From Micrococcales bacterium (GTDB lineage: Bacteria; Actinomycetota; Actinomycetes; Actinomycetales; Cellulomonadaceae): DNA of 44,491 nt. Position numbers and translations under genes: made by a program. Within the stretch, counting starts at the first letter, position 1. Each line of letters starts with the position of its first letter. The stretch lies in assembly GCA_009777345.1 (NCBI GenBank), contig WRMB01000031.1, positions 1-44,491 of the forward strand, in the 5' to 3' direction. Below are positions 1 through 6,932 of the stretch, in pieces. The notes under the pieces are model-generated. The model searched no databases, was not told where the DNA came from, and saw only the letters and a list, made by a program, of their open reading frames with translations.

Positions 1-124
1 GGGGCGGTGGGGCTGCGTTGAAGCTGCTCAACGGGCCTCCAGCCCGCCTTCGCTGCTCCGCCTTGCCAGCACACCCGTCTGATGACGCTCGTGACGGCGC
101 AAATCGGTGGATCAGGGCTGAGGA

Positions 125-149
125 CGGTGGGGACAGGTGCCTACTGTCC
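125..149. repeat. Diverged copy of the nrdF-region repeat
   Basis: This stretch resembles the 27-nt repeat at 16947-16973 and 16995-17021: GGTGGGGAC, then a short variable part, then CCTACTGTCC. It lies in the otherwise empty left edge (1-210), where no convincing gene is visible. The two half-sites GGACAG and CTGTCC can pair, so it may be a small hairpin downstream of the minus-strand gene ending at 211. Confidence 0.4.
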
Positions 150-210
150 TGCACCGCGCGGTCAGGGTCGCCGTCGCGAACGGCCCGTCAGACTGTCCGT
201 CCCTCCCGGC

Positions 211-867
211 TCACCGGCCCGGCCGGATCGTCTCGGTCCAGACGACCACCTGGGTGGTGGTACGACCGATACCGGTCGCCGCGGAGAACCGGTCGAGCAG
301 CCCGCCGATCGTCTTGGCGTACCACTCGGTGTAACCGATGACCAGCGGCCGGATCCCCGAGCTCAACGACGACTGGTTGAGCACCGCAAAACGTACCTGC
401 CAGGCGCCGTCAGGCGTGGTCCCGACGACGGTGAGCGCGACGTGGTGGGAACCGAGGTAGGCGACCGCGAGGTTCCCGGTGCGCCCCGCCGTGAGCGCGG
501 CCGAGCAGACCCGTAGGTACTCCACCGCCCCGGCGAGACCGGTGAGGTCGTAGTCCGCGCCGAACGGGAAGCCCGGGTCGCTGCTGGACGCGCCGACGGT
601 CAGGGTGCCGTCAGCCGCCATGGCGCTCAGCTGCTCGCGCAGCCAGGCGTAGTGCCGGTGCTCCCGCAAGAGCCGCGTGAAGGCGTCGCCCGACGTGAAC
701 CGCCGGGTGTTCCCCTTGCCGCACAGCCACTCGACACCGAGCTGCCAGGGCGTCATCGTGCGCTCGGGCCTTTCGAGCAGGACGACCGCGTCGGGCCGCA
801 CCACCGCCGCACCGACCCGACCCATGACGGCACCGTCGACACATCCCACGTCGACGTCCTCCGCCAC
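211..867 (-). CDS. Hypothetical protein, 218 aa
   Basis: I do not recognise a family. The reading frame stays open much further upstream, but that part lies antisense to rtcB and is not credible as coding. A GTG at 867 is preceded by AAGGGG with 6 nt spacing, so I take it as the start. The product has no signal peptide or membrane segment. Its middle is rich in Trp, Arg and His (LLREHRHYAWLREQL) and its C-terminal half alternates short hydrophobic stretches (NLAVAYLGSHHVALTVVG) with polar turns, which suggests a small soluble alpha/beta domain. It is divergent from rtcB, and the 159 bases between them would hold both promoters. A second possible start is the ATG that begins MGRVG, slightly downstream. 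Confidence 0.6.
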   Translation of the reverse strand: MAEDVDVGCVDGAVMGRVGAAVVRPDAVVLLERPERTMTPWQLGVEWLCGKGNTRRFTSGDAFTRLLREHRHYAWLREQLSAMAADGTLTVGASSSDPGFPFGADYDLTGLAGAVEYLRVCSAALTAGRTGNLAVAYLGSHHVALTVVGTTPDGAWQVRFAVLNQSSLSSGIRPLVIGYTEWYAKTIGGLLDRFSAATGIGRTTTQVVVWTETIRPGR

Positions 868-1026
868 CAGCCACCCCTTCTGCACCGACGCCCCACGAAC
901 AGGTCCGTCCACAGTCTCCCACGCCAGCCCTTCCCATCCACAGGCGTTCTGCTGACCTCCAGGTCGCACCGAGGTCGTCCTGGAAAACTGCTGGGCGGAC
1001 GGGCGACACCGGGTCACCATGGAGGC

Positions 1027-2205
1027 ATGGGAACCAAGCACATCGCAGACAAGCTCGTCAGCTGGGCGTCGATCGTCGACGCGGCCACGCTGGAGCAGGC
1101 CAAGAAGACCGCACAGCTGCCGTTCGTCTACCCGCACGTGGCGCTGATGCCGGACGCCCACCTGGGCAAGGGCGCGACGGTCGGGTCGGTCATCCCCACG
1201 CTCGGGGCGATCGTCCCGGCGGCGGTCGGGGTGGACATCGGCTGCGGCATGATCGCGGTGCGCACCCAGTGGACCGCCGACCAGCTGCGGGCCGCCGGTC
1301 CGCTGTCCGCCCTGCGTGAGGGCGTCGAAGCGGTCGTGCCGGTCTCGGCCGGAGGTTACAACACCACCCTGACCAGCACCGCCGCCGCACGCGTCGGCGA
1401 GCTGGAGGAGGCCGCGACCAAGGCCCGGTTCGACCCGGACCAGACCGCCGGGAACTGGCGGCTCCAGCTGGGTTCCCTGGGTTCGGGCAACCACTTCATC
1501 GAGGTGACCGCCGACGAGACCGACCAGGTGTGGCTGTTCCTGCACTCGGGGTCCCGGGGTGTGGGCAACAAGATCGCGCAGCGGCACATCAAGGTCGCCG
1601 CCGAGCTGGCCCGCAAGTACTGGATCACCCTGCCCGACCCGGACCTGGCCTACCTGGCGGAAGGCACCGACGAGTTCTGGGCCTACATCCGCGAGCTGCG
1701 GTGGGCCCAGCACTTCGCGCGGCTCAACCGCGAGGAGATGATGGACCGGGTGGTCGAGGTGATCGGCGCTCTCATGGGTGAGGACGTGGTCGAGGCCGAG
1801 CGGATCAACTGCCACCACAACTTCACCGAGTCCGAGCACCACTTCGGCAAGGACGTCTGGGTGTCCCGCAAGGGCGCGATCCTGGCCGATGCCGGACGTC
1901 CGGGCCTGGTCCCCGGGTCGATGGGCACGGCGTCGTACGTCGTCGAGGGCCTGGGCGACCCGGTGTCGCTGTGCTCCTCGCCGCACGGCGCCGGACGCGC
2001 CTACTCGCGCAACGCCGCCCGCAAGGCGTTCACGTTCGACGACCTCGACGCCGCCATGACCGGCATCGAGTACCGCCGCACCGACGCCTTCGTCGACGAG
2101 ATCCCCGCCGCCTACAAGGACATCGACCAGGTCATGGCCGACGCCGCCGACCTGGTGCGGGTGCGCCACACCCTGCACCAGCTCGTCAACGTCAAGGGAG
2201 ACTGA
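1027..2205 (+). CDS. rtcB: RNA-splicing ligase RtcB
   Basis: RtcB joins 2',3'-cyclic phosphate (or 3'-phosphate) RNA ends to 5'-OH ends with GTP and Mn2+, in tRNA splicing or repair of cleaved RNA. The 392-residue product has the family's landmarks: PDAHLGKGATVG with the metal-binding Asp at about residue 43, VDIGCGM with the metal Cys at 73, LGSGNHF, HSGSRGVGN, a HNF metal His region, GSMGTASYVV, and SPHGAGR whose His (320) is the one expected to carry GMP. Length matches the compact bacterial form. The start is the ATG at 1027, with GGAGG immediately upstream; the spacing is short, so the exact start is not certain. No RtcA or archease partner lies nearby. The neighbours are toxin genes, so a role in repairing RNA cut by toxins is conceivable but is inference only. 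Confidence 0.95.
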   Translation: MGTKHIADKLVSWASIVDAATLEQAKKTAQLPFVYPHVALMPDAHLGKGATVGSVIPTLGAIVPAAVGVDIGCGMIAVRTQWTADQLRAAGPLSALREGVEAVVPVSAGGYNTTLTSTAAARVGELEEAATKARFDPDQTAGNWRLQLGSLGSGNHFIEVTADETDQVWLFLHSGSRGVGNKIAQRHIKVAAELARKYWITLPDPDLAYLAEGTDEFWAYIRELRWAQHFARLNREEMMDRVVEVIGALMGEDVVEAERINCHHNFTESEHHFGKDVWVSRKGAILADAGRPGLVPGSMGTASYVVEGLGDPVSLCSSPHGAGRAYSRNAARKAFTFDDLDAAMTGIEYRRTDAFVDEIPAAYKDIDQVMADAADLVRVRHTLHQLVNVKGD

Positions 2206-2219
2206 CCGCTGCCCGGCCC

Positions 2220-2291
2220 GCCGAGGGACGAAGTTCCGGGCGAGGGACGAACCAAGAAGCTCGTCCCTCGCCCGGAACTTCGTCCCTCGGC
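2220..2291 (+). terminator. 31-bp perfect hairpin after rtcB
   Basis: Bases 2220-2250 and 2261-2291 are exact reverse complements (31 bp) around a 10-nt loop. Each arm holds an inner direct repeat of CGAGGGACGA type. There is no T tract. It is probably the transcription terminator of rtcB, although the stem is far longer than termination needs. Confidence 0.7.
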
Positions 2292-2341
2292 ATCCGGTGG
2301 CAGTGGCGATGACCGCCGCGAGCACCCCGGACACCAGATGG

Positions 2342-2347
2342 TATTCT
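2342..2347 (+). promoter_or_regulatory. -10 box for leaderless vapB
   Basis: TATTCT ends exactly 6 nt before the ATG at 2354, the distance expected when transcription starts on the A of the start codon. There is no Shine-Dalgarno sequence. No clear -35 element is seen. Confidence 0.55.
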
Positions 2348-2353
2348 CTTGGT

Positions 2354-2581
2354 ATGACCGCCAAGATCGCCGTGAGCCTGCCGGACGAACAGCTGGCGTC
2401 GATCCGTCGCGCCGTGAAAGAAGGCCGGGCCGTGTCGGTGTCGGGCTTCATCAGTGCCGCCGTGGCCCGTGCTGAGCGTGAGGACAGTCTGGCTCAGCTG
2501 CTGGACGATCTGGACCGCGAGCTGGGTCCGGTCGGCCCGGACGACCTGACCTGGGCGGACGAGGCTCTAGGCCTGAGATGA
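2354..2581 (+). CDS. VapB-like antitoxin, 75 aa
   Basis: A small protein expected to neutralise the PIN toxin encoded next to it and to repress their shared promoter. The N-terminus (KIAVSLPDEQLASIRRAV) reads as a ribbon-helix-helix strand and helix, followed by SGFISAAVARAERED, the second helix. The acidic C-terminal tail (LDDLDRELGPVGPDDLTWADEAL) is the typical toxin-binding arm. The stop overlaps the toxin start (ATGA), as is usual for translationally coupled toxin-antitoxin pairs. It lacks a Shine-Dalgarno sequence and appears leaderless. Confidence 0.85.
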   Translation: MTAKIAVSLPDEQLASIRRAVKEGRAVSVSGFISAAVARAEREDSLAQLLDDLDRELGPVGPDDLTWADEALGLR

Positions 2582-2982
2582 GGGCCTCTGAGACGAGAGA
2601 CGTGGTGCGCGGGCTGACGCTGGACACCGGTGCGCTGATCGCGCTCGAACGGGGGAGCGCGAAGATCCGTGCCTTGCTGAGCCGGGCGACCGAGAACCAG
2701 ATCGCCCTGGCCGTCCCCGCCGGGGTGGTCGCCCAGGCTTGGCGCGGCGGACCGCGCCAGGCCCGGGTGGCACGCCTGCTCGGTGACCCCAAGGTCCACG
2801 TCGTACCGCTGGACGACACCACCGCCCGCGCCGTCGGCCTGCTCTGCGGGCGCAGCGGCCACCCGGATGTGGTCGACGTCCATGTGGTGCTGCACGCCAG
2901 AGAGCACGACCACACGGTCGTCACCTCCGACCCAGACGACCTGTGGGCCGTCGACCCCGGTCTTGCGCTGGTGGTCGTGTAG
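2578..2982 (+). CDS. VapC-like PIN-domain toxin, 134 aa
   Basis: A PIN-domain ribonuclease, expected to cut tRNA or rRNA when not bound by the antitoxin. Visible family features are the first acidic site in LTLDTGALIALER, a central part with PAGVVAQAWRGG, the VVDVHVVLHA segment carrying the third acidic site, and the C-terminal VTSDPDDL motif. Length is normal for the family. The start overlaps the vapB stop by 4 nt. The frame is intact, unlike the second vapC in this window (14468-14812). It lies directly upstream of tRNA-Arg, a common place for mobile toxin-antitoxin genes. Confidence 0.87.
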   Translation: MRASETRDVVRGLTLDTGALIALERGSAKIRALLSRATENQIALAVPAGVVAQAWRGGPRQARVARLLGDPKVHVVPLDDTTARAVGLLCGRSGHPDVVDVHVVLHAREHDHTVVTSDPDDLWAVDPGLALVVV

Positions 2983-3058
2983 CGACGGCGCGACGGGTAT
3001 CCGTTTGGGCACCGCACGCCCAGGGCTGTATCCTCGTGCCTCGACCCGCAAGGGTCCG

Positions 3059-3131
3059 GCGCCCGTGGCTCAATGGATAGAGCACCTGACTACGGATCAG
3101 GAGGTTGGGGGTTCGAGTCCCTCCGGGCGCG
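3059..3131 (+). tRNA. tRNA-Arg (ACG)
   Basis: A complete 73-nt cloverleaf can be folded by eye. The acceptor stem GCGCCCG pairs with CGGGCGC, with discriminator G. The D stem is GCTC/GAGC. The anticodon stem CCTGA/TCAGG encloses the loop CTACGGA, giving anticodon ACG. The T arm contains TTCGAGT. CCA is not encoded. The 3' half of such genes is a common integration site. Confidence 0.95.
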
Positions 3132-3149
3132 CTTCGCTTGTGAACTGCG

Positions 3150-3330
3150 CGAACGTTCATCTTCTTGGCGCTCGTGACGTCCTGCTGCTTCGCGGGTCGT
3201 GGCCGATCAGCCACGGCGTCGGACAACTGGGCGAGCGCGTCGGCTGCACGGCTCAGTGCGTCGTCGTGAGGCCGGGCGTACAGGTTAGCGACGCTCGCCG
3301 CACCGGTGACCCAAGACGCTGGCGCTGTTC
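3150..3330 (-). pseudogene. Possible remnant of a tyrosine integrase C-terminus
   Basis: On the minus strand, reading towards tRNA-Arg, an open stretch translates as SVANLYARPHDDALSRAADA followed by LAQLSDAVADRP. This looks like the end of a phage-type integrase (the YxRP Tyr region followed by a helix). Nothing upstream resembles the catalytic domain, and the frame runs on into the tRNA gene without a stop. The call rests only on this resemblance and on the position beside a tRNA, so it is weak. The rest of 3132-3446 shows nothing else. Confidence 0.3.
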
Positions 3331-3446
3331 GAACGCACCTGGGACGCAGCGCAGCCCACCCTTCGACAGAAAGGGGCCGTGCAAGATCGGCCCTGGGCCC
3401 GGCCGATCTTGGCATCACCACCGGGTATCTACGACAGCCGGTCTGG

Positions 3447-3698
3447 TTAGCGTGCCTCCTGATCTGGGCGCGGCTTCCTGCGGACCGCCCGCTCAGGGTG
3501 ATCCATGGCGTCGATCAACTGTTCGACCAGGGCTGGCTGCTGGTCCAAGCGGGCCTGCGCCGCCGTGATGACGACTGCCGGCTCGAAGACCAGAACCCCG
3601 CCAGCCTCCTGACGCACCAAGTAGCGGTCTGTCGTCGCGATCTTGGCCAGGCTCACCCGACGCCGACCGTCCAGCTCGACCAAGGTCTCGGTGCTCAC
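3447..3698 (-). CDS. AbrB-like antitoxin candidate, 83 aa
   Basis: The start is the GTG at 3698, preceded by GGAGG with 6 nt spacing; the upstream ATG codons lack this. The N-terminus (STETLVELDGRRRVSLAKI, then YLVRQEAGGVLVFEPAVV) has the strand-turn pattern of the swapped-hairpin AbrB/MazE-type DNA-binding domain. The C-terminal part is helical and charged. It is divergent from the small gene at 3797, and a palindrome lies between the two. It is probably an antitoxin or a small autoregulator; the exact family is not certain. Confidence 0.6.
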   Translation of the reverse strand: MSTETLVELDGRRRVSLAKIATTDRYLVRQEAGGVLVFEPAVVITAAQARLDQQPALVEQLIDAMDHPERAVRRKPRPDQEAR

Positions 3699-3717
3699 GG
3701 CGTTCCTCCAGTGTGTA

Positions 3718-3740
3718 CGGGTACTCATGAACAGTACCCG
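3718..3740. promoter_or_regulatory. Palindromic operator between divergent genes
   Basis: CGGGTACT (3718-3725) and AGTACCCG (3733-3740) form an 8-bp inverted repeat around 7 nt. A third half-site, GGGTACT, lies at 3787-3793 and overlaps the -10 box of the gene at 3797. The layout suits autoregulation of both divergent genes by the 83-aa protein. Confidence 0.5.
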
Positions 3741-3784
3741 ACCGACACCACAGGGGCAATGGGGCATCTGGTGTGATGGTCCGT

Positions 3785-3790
3785 TAGGGT
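3785..3790 (+). promoter_or_regulatory. -10 box for leaderless gene at 3797
   Basis: TAGGGT is followed by 6 nt and then the ATG. No Shine-Dalgarno sequence is present. The box overlaps a GGGTACT half-site, so a bound repressor would block it. Confidence 0.5.
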
Positions 3791-3796
3791 ACTGGC

Positions 3797-4060
3797 ATGT
3801 CCTCCGAACTCGGCCTCGACCCGGTTGCTTCCGACTTCCTGGACGACCTGCACCGGCTCCACTCGTCCGCTGCTGACCGCGTCGAAGATGCGCTCGACGC
3901 CCTCGAAGCAGACCCCGGCGCCGCCGAGCACCGTCGCCACCGTCTCGTCCTACCCGGTGACGGCCGAACCGTCTGGGGTTTCGTCGCCAGCGGACACATG
4001 ATCCTCTGGCGCGAGACCGACCAAGCCCCCCACGTACTGCACATCAACACCATCTTCTAG
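3797..4060 (+). CDS. Small RelE/ParE-like toxin candidate, 87 aa
   Basis: An 87-residue protein with a helical N-terminal half (SDFLDDLHRLHSSAADRVED) and a C-terminal half of strands (RLVLPGDGRTVWGFVASGH, MILWRETDQAPHVLHINTIF). Helices followed by a sheet, ending on the hydrophobic strand HINTIF, is the general layout of RelE/ParE-type toxins, but I see no diagnostic catalytic residues. It is divergent from the AbrB-like gene rather than in an operon with it, which is unusual for a type II toxin-antitoxin pair. It could instead be an unrelated small protein. Confidence 0.5.
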   Translation: MSSELGLDPVASDFLDDLHRLHSSAADRVEDALDALEADPGAAEHRRHRLVLPGDGRTVWGFVASGHMILWRETDQAPHVLHINTIF

Positions 4061-4381
4061 CCGTACATCCCCCTGTGGTGCCAAACCGAGCGCGGCCTAG
4101 ACAGCTGATCTATCGACAACGCTGTGACCTGCGGGATGGGAAAGTAGAACAGATATACGGCGGGCGGGCTCAGCCTGCTCGCAGGTACGTGGTTACAGCG
4201 TTGGACGCGGGCCAGTATGACGAGACGTCCCTGAGACGCAAGTAGGACGCACAGCGGGTCTTCATGGCTGCAGACCCGGCCCAACCACGAAAACCCGTAC
4301 CCCGCTACCCGCCGGAGCAGAGGGCAAGGTCGGCCCCACCCGCTGCCTGGCAGCCTGGCTGGGCCGCCTCTGACCCCAGCC
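4061..4381. other. Non-coding stretch, nothing recognised
   Basis: About 320 bases between the toxin-like gene and the GH13 gene. Parts have lower GC (around 4080-4165), and no frame shows convincing protein. No strong hairpin, repeat or RNA gene is visible. It may be eroded DNA from an earlier insertion at tRNA-Arg. Confidence 0.4.
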
Positions 4382-5647
4382 TCAGGTGCTGAGCAGCACC
4401 TCGCCGGTGCCGGAGCGCACCTGGGCGCGCGGGGTCTCGGTGAGGTCCAGCTCGACGACGAGGCGGGCGACGTCGGACGCCGTCTGGAAGACGTAGCGGG
4501 TGTTGGTCAGCTCGAGAGGCTGGGTGCGGGCCCGGACCAGCCAGGGGTGGCGGCGACGCAGGCCGAGCAGGTCCTGGTGGAGGCGGAAGGTACGGGCCTG
4601 GGCGTCCGACCAGGCACCCGGGTCGGGGGCGGGCGGGAACGGCGGGCGCACCGCGTCGTCGCCGCCCCAGCCGTCGGTCTTCTCACCGGTCCAGCCCAGC
4701 TCGTCCCCGGCGTAGAGGCTGGGTATCCCGGCGACCGTGGCCAGCACGACAATGGCGAGCGCGGCGGCGTCCGGGCCGACCTGGCTGGTTATCCGAGTGA
4801 CGTCGTGGTTGCCGACGAAAGTGTTCGGCACGAACGTGGCGCAGAACTCGTCGTGGCGTCGTAGCGCCCAGTCCAGCTCGAAGAAGTTACGGTCGGCCAG
4901 CGACGACCAGACGGCTTTCCACAGCTGGTACTGGGTGAGCGAGTCCACAGTCGACGTCCGGACGAACTGCGGGTAGTCGCCGTGGATCACCTCGGCCAGG
5001 AACCAGGTACCGGGGTGCGCGGCCCGCACCCGGGGCAGGACGTCGGCCCAGAACTCGGGGTCCACGGCATACGCCGCGTCCAGGCGCCAGGCGTCCACGC
5101 CCCGGGCGGTCCAGCGGTCCAGGAACCCGACGGCCCAGTCGCGCACGGCCGGGTTGGCGTGGTTCAGCTCGACCAGGCCGTCGTGACCCTCGAACACCGC
5201 CGGGCGCGGACCGCCGGGCGCGTCCCAGTCGATGCGGAACCAATCGGCGTACGTCCCGTCCGGGCCCTCGGCGAGCGCCTGGACGGCCAGCCTGTGACCA
5301 GCACTGACGTGGTTGAGCACCCCGTCCAGGCAGATCCGCACCCCCCGGTCGTGGGCGGCGGTGATCAGGGCGTCCAGGTCGTCGTCGGTGCCCAGGCGCG
5401 GGTCGATATGGTCGTGGTCGAGAGTGTCGTACCCGTGCGTGGCCGAGGCGAACACCGGGCCGAGCAGCAGACCGTTGGCCCCCAGCGCGACGACGTGGTC
5501 CAGCCAGGCGGTGACCTGGTCCAGCCGGTGACGGTCGGCCGCGTCCGCCGCGGCGGGACCCGCGGGACCGGCCCAGTCCCGGATCGGCGCCCCGACGAAC
5601 CCCAGCGGGTAGACGTGCCACCAGATCACGTGGTCGGTCCAGCCCAT
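4382..5647 (-). CDS. GH13 family alpha-glucan hydrolase
   Basis: A cytoplasmic alpha-amylase-family protein of 421 residues with no signal peptide. The four conserved regions of glycoside hydrolase family 13 are visible: DGVLNH (108-113), AWRLDAAY with the nucleophile Asp190, FLAEV with the acid/base Glu219, and FVGNHD (278-282). The barrel starts at once (HVYPLGFVGAP) and the C-terminal beta domain is short. AGGAGG lies 4 nt upstream of the ATG. It probably acts on short alpha-glucans or maltodextrins; the exact bond is not predictable. It stands alone, without transporter genes beside it. Confidence 0.9.
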   Translation of the reverse strand: MGWTDHVIWWHVYPLGFVGAPIRDWAGPAGPAAADAADRHRLDQVTAWLDHVVALGANGLLLGPVFASATHGYDTLDHDHIDPRLGTDDDLDALITAAHDRGVRICLDGVLNHVSAGHRLAVQALAEGPDGTYADWFRIDWDAPGGPRPAVFEGHDGLVELNHANPAVRDWAVGFLDRWTARGVDAWRLDAAYAVDPEFWADVLPRVRAAHPGTWFLAEVIHGDYPQFVRTSTVDSLTQYQLWKAVWSSLADRNFFELDWALRRHDEFCATFVPNTFVGNHDVTRITSQVGPDAAALAIVVLATVAGIPSLYAGDELGWTGEKTDGWGGDDAVRPPFPPAPDPGAWSDAQARTFRLHQDLLGLRRRHPWLVRARTQPLELTNTRYVFQTASDVARLVVELDLTETPRAQVRSGTGEVLLST

Positions 5648-5677
5648 CTGTCCTCCTGTCAGCCGCTATCTCTTACC

Positions 5678-5683
5678 TATGCT
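5678..5683 (+). promoter_or_regulatory. -10 box for leaderless gene at 5690
   Basis: TATGCT is followed by 6 nt and then the ATG at 5690. No Shine-Dalgarno sequence is present. Confidence 0.5.
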
Positions 5684-5689
5684 ACTCGC

Positions 5690-6019
5690 ATGGGTTTCTT
5701 CAGCGATTTCTTCACCGTTCCGCCGCCGAGGACGACAGAAACCGAGGCCAAGCATCGCACCGCACGGTGGTTCGCGGCAGCACCGTGCCCGAGTCACGGA
5801 ACCACCAGTCTCGAGCCCGGGTACATCGCAAGCAGAGACGAAAGCCATGTCCCCGGAGACTACTTCAGGCCTCTTTCGCAGAAAGACCTCTGGGAACGCA
5901 TCTCGAGGAACGACGCCCGCCTTGATCGAGGGGAAGAGGTACACGCTCTGGTCTCGATCCTGTGCCGTCAGTGCGGTCGCATCACCGGAACGTTCTTGGC
6001 CAGCCACGATCCCTCGTGA
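5690..6019 (+). CDS. Hypothetical protein with CxxC, 109 aa
   Basis: A small protein of unknown function. It has a CRQC pair near the C-terminus (LVSILCRQCGRITGTF) and a further Cys-His near residue 36 (APCPSHG), which could together bind one zinc ion. The C-terminal half (DLWERISRNDARLDRGEEVH) looks helical. Its codon use is less GC-biased than that of its neighbours, so it may have been acquired. It has a -10 box at leaderless distance, which supports expression. It is divergent from the GH13 gene. Confidence 0.6.
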   Translation: MGFFSDFFTVPPPRTTETEAKHRTARWFAAAPCPSHGTTSLEPGYIASRDESHVPGDYFRPLSQKDLWERISRNDARLDRGEEVHALVSILCRQCGRITGTFLASHDPS

Positions 6020-6048
6020 CCGGGGAGACCGCGGCCGCGTCGGGCTTC

Positions 6049-6813
6049 TCAAGGTCGGGCGAGCCGCCGCAGCAGCGCCAGCGCCTCGGTGTGCGTCGGC
6101 GGCAGCAGCACCTGCCAGATGCGCACCGGGTGCCGGGTGGCCGCGCTGACCCGCATCGGGACGACCCGGGCCATGATCGCCGCCCGCAGCCGGACGGTCT
6201 GGGTCTCCAGGTCGGCGGTGCGGGCGGTGAGCACGGCGGCCACCCCGGTGCCCAGGGCGGCCATCGGCTCGGCGGTGCCGAACACAGCGCGCAGGGCCGC
6301 ACCGACCGCGGCGGACCGGGCGGCCCGCAGCAGCGGCGGCACCGCGTCCACCGCGACGTCGACGACGGTCAGGGCGTGCGTGGTGCGCACCGGGGTGCCG
6401 TCGCGCTCGGCGGCGCCGTACGTCTCGGCCAGGCGCTGGCCGAGGTAGGTGCCGCTGGGCAGGCCGGTCGTCGGGTCGACCACGCTGCCGGACACCACCA
6501 GGCCCGCACTGCCGTCGGCCCAGCCCGTGGCCAGGGCGCGCAGCACGTCCAGGGGCGGGTCGGCGTCGGAGGTGCGGTACAGGCAGACCAGGTCGTCGAC
6601 GGCCTCGCCGACGCCGACGCCCGCGTCGGCCCGGGCCCGGCCCAGGTCTTCGGCCGCCTCCAGCGCGGCGGCACCGGTCGCCACCGCGCGCGCCAGCGGG
6701 TCGACCGCGGGGTGGTACCAGTCGCCAGGGCGCAGCCAGACCGACTCCAGGCTCGCCGCCTGCCACCGGTCGCGCAGCGCGACGGACTCGTCGGCGGGTA
6801 CCTCGGTGGCCAT
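6049..6813 (-). CDS. Degenerate GGDEF-like protein, 254 aa
   Basis: The stretch DPTTGLPSGTYLGQRL (113-128) closely matches the opening motif of diguanylate cyclase (GGDEF) domains, DPLTGLxNRxxLxxxL. The following strand (HALTVVDVAVDAV) matches the next conserved strand, but no GG(D/E)EF signature follows. It is therefore probably unable to make cyclic di-GMP and may act by binding or as a scaffold. The N-terminal 110 residues form a helical unknown domain. It is divergent from the sigma-factor fusion at 6933 and shares a 119-base upstream region with it, so a regulatory link is possible but unproven. Confidence 0.6.
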   Translation of the reverse strand: MATEVPADESVALRDRWQAASLESVWLRPGDWYHPAVDPLARAVATGAAALEAAEDLGRARADAGVGVGEAVDDLVCLYRTSDADPPLDVLRALATGWADGSAGLVVSGSVVDPTTGLPSGTYLGQRLAETYGAAERDGTPVRTTHALTVVDVAVDAVPPLLRAARSAAVGAALRAVFGTAEPMAALGTGVAAVLTARTADLETQTVRLRAAIMARVVPMRVSAATRHPVRIWQVLLPPTHTEALALLRRLARP

Positions 6814-6932
6814 GACGACTGAGAGGCGACACGCCGGGCCGCGTGACGCGCCCAGACTCCGATGCCTGGGTAGTTCACCCGGTGCCCGGATTATGGCACG
6901 CTAGGAAGTCGCGACGACAGGAGCCAGGACCG

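Noticed and set aside
868..2451. Long open minus-strand frame antisense to rtcB and beyond
   Set aside because: It mirrors rtcB codon positions in a GC-rich genome. Only the part after the GTG at 867 has a Shine-Dalgarno sequence and lies outside rtcB.
2921..3421. Minus-strand frame running through tRNA-Arg
   Set aside because: The GTRTPNLL string is the usual translation of a tRNA gene and not a protein. Only the part at 3150-3330 was kept, as a weak integrase remnant.
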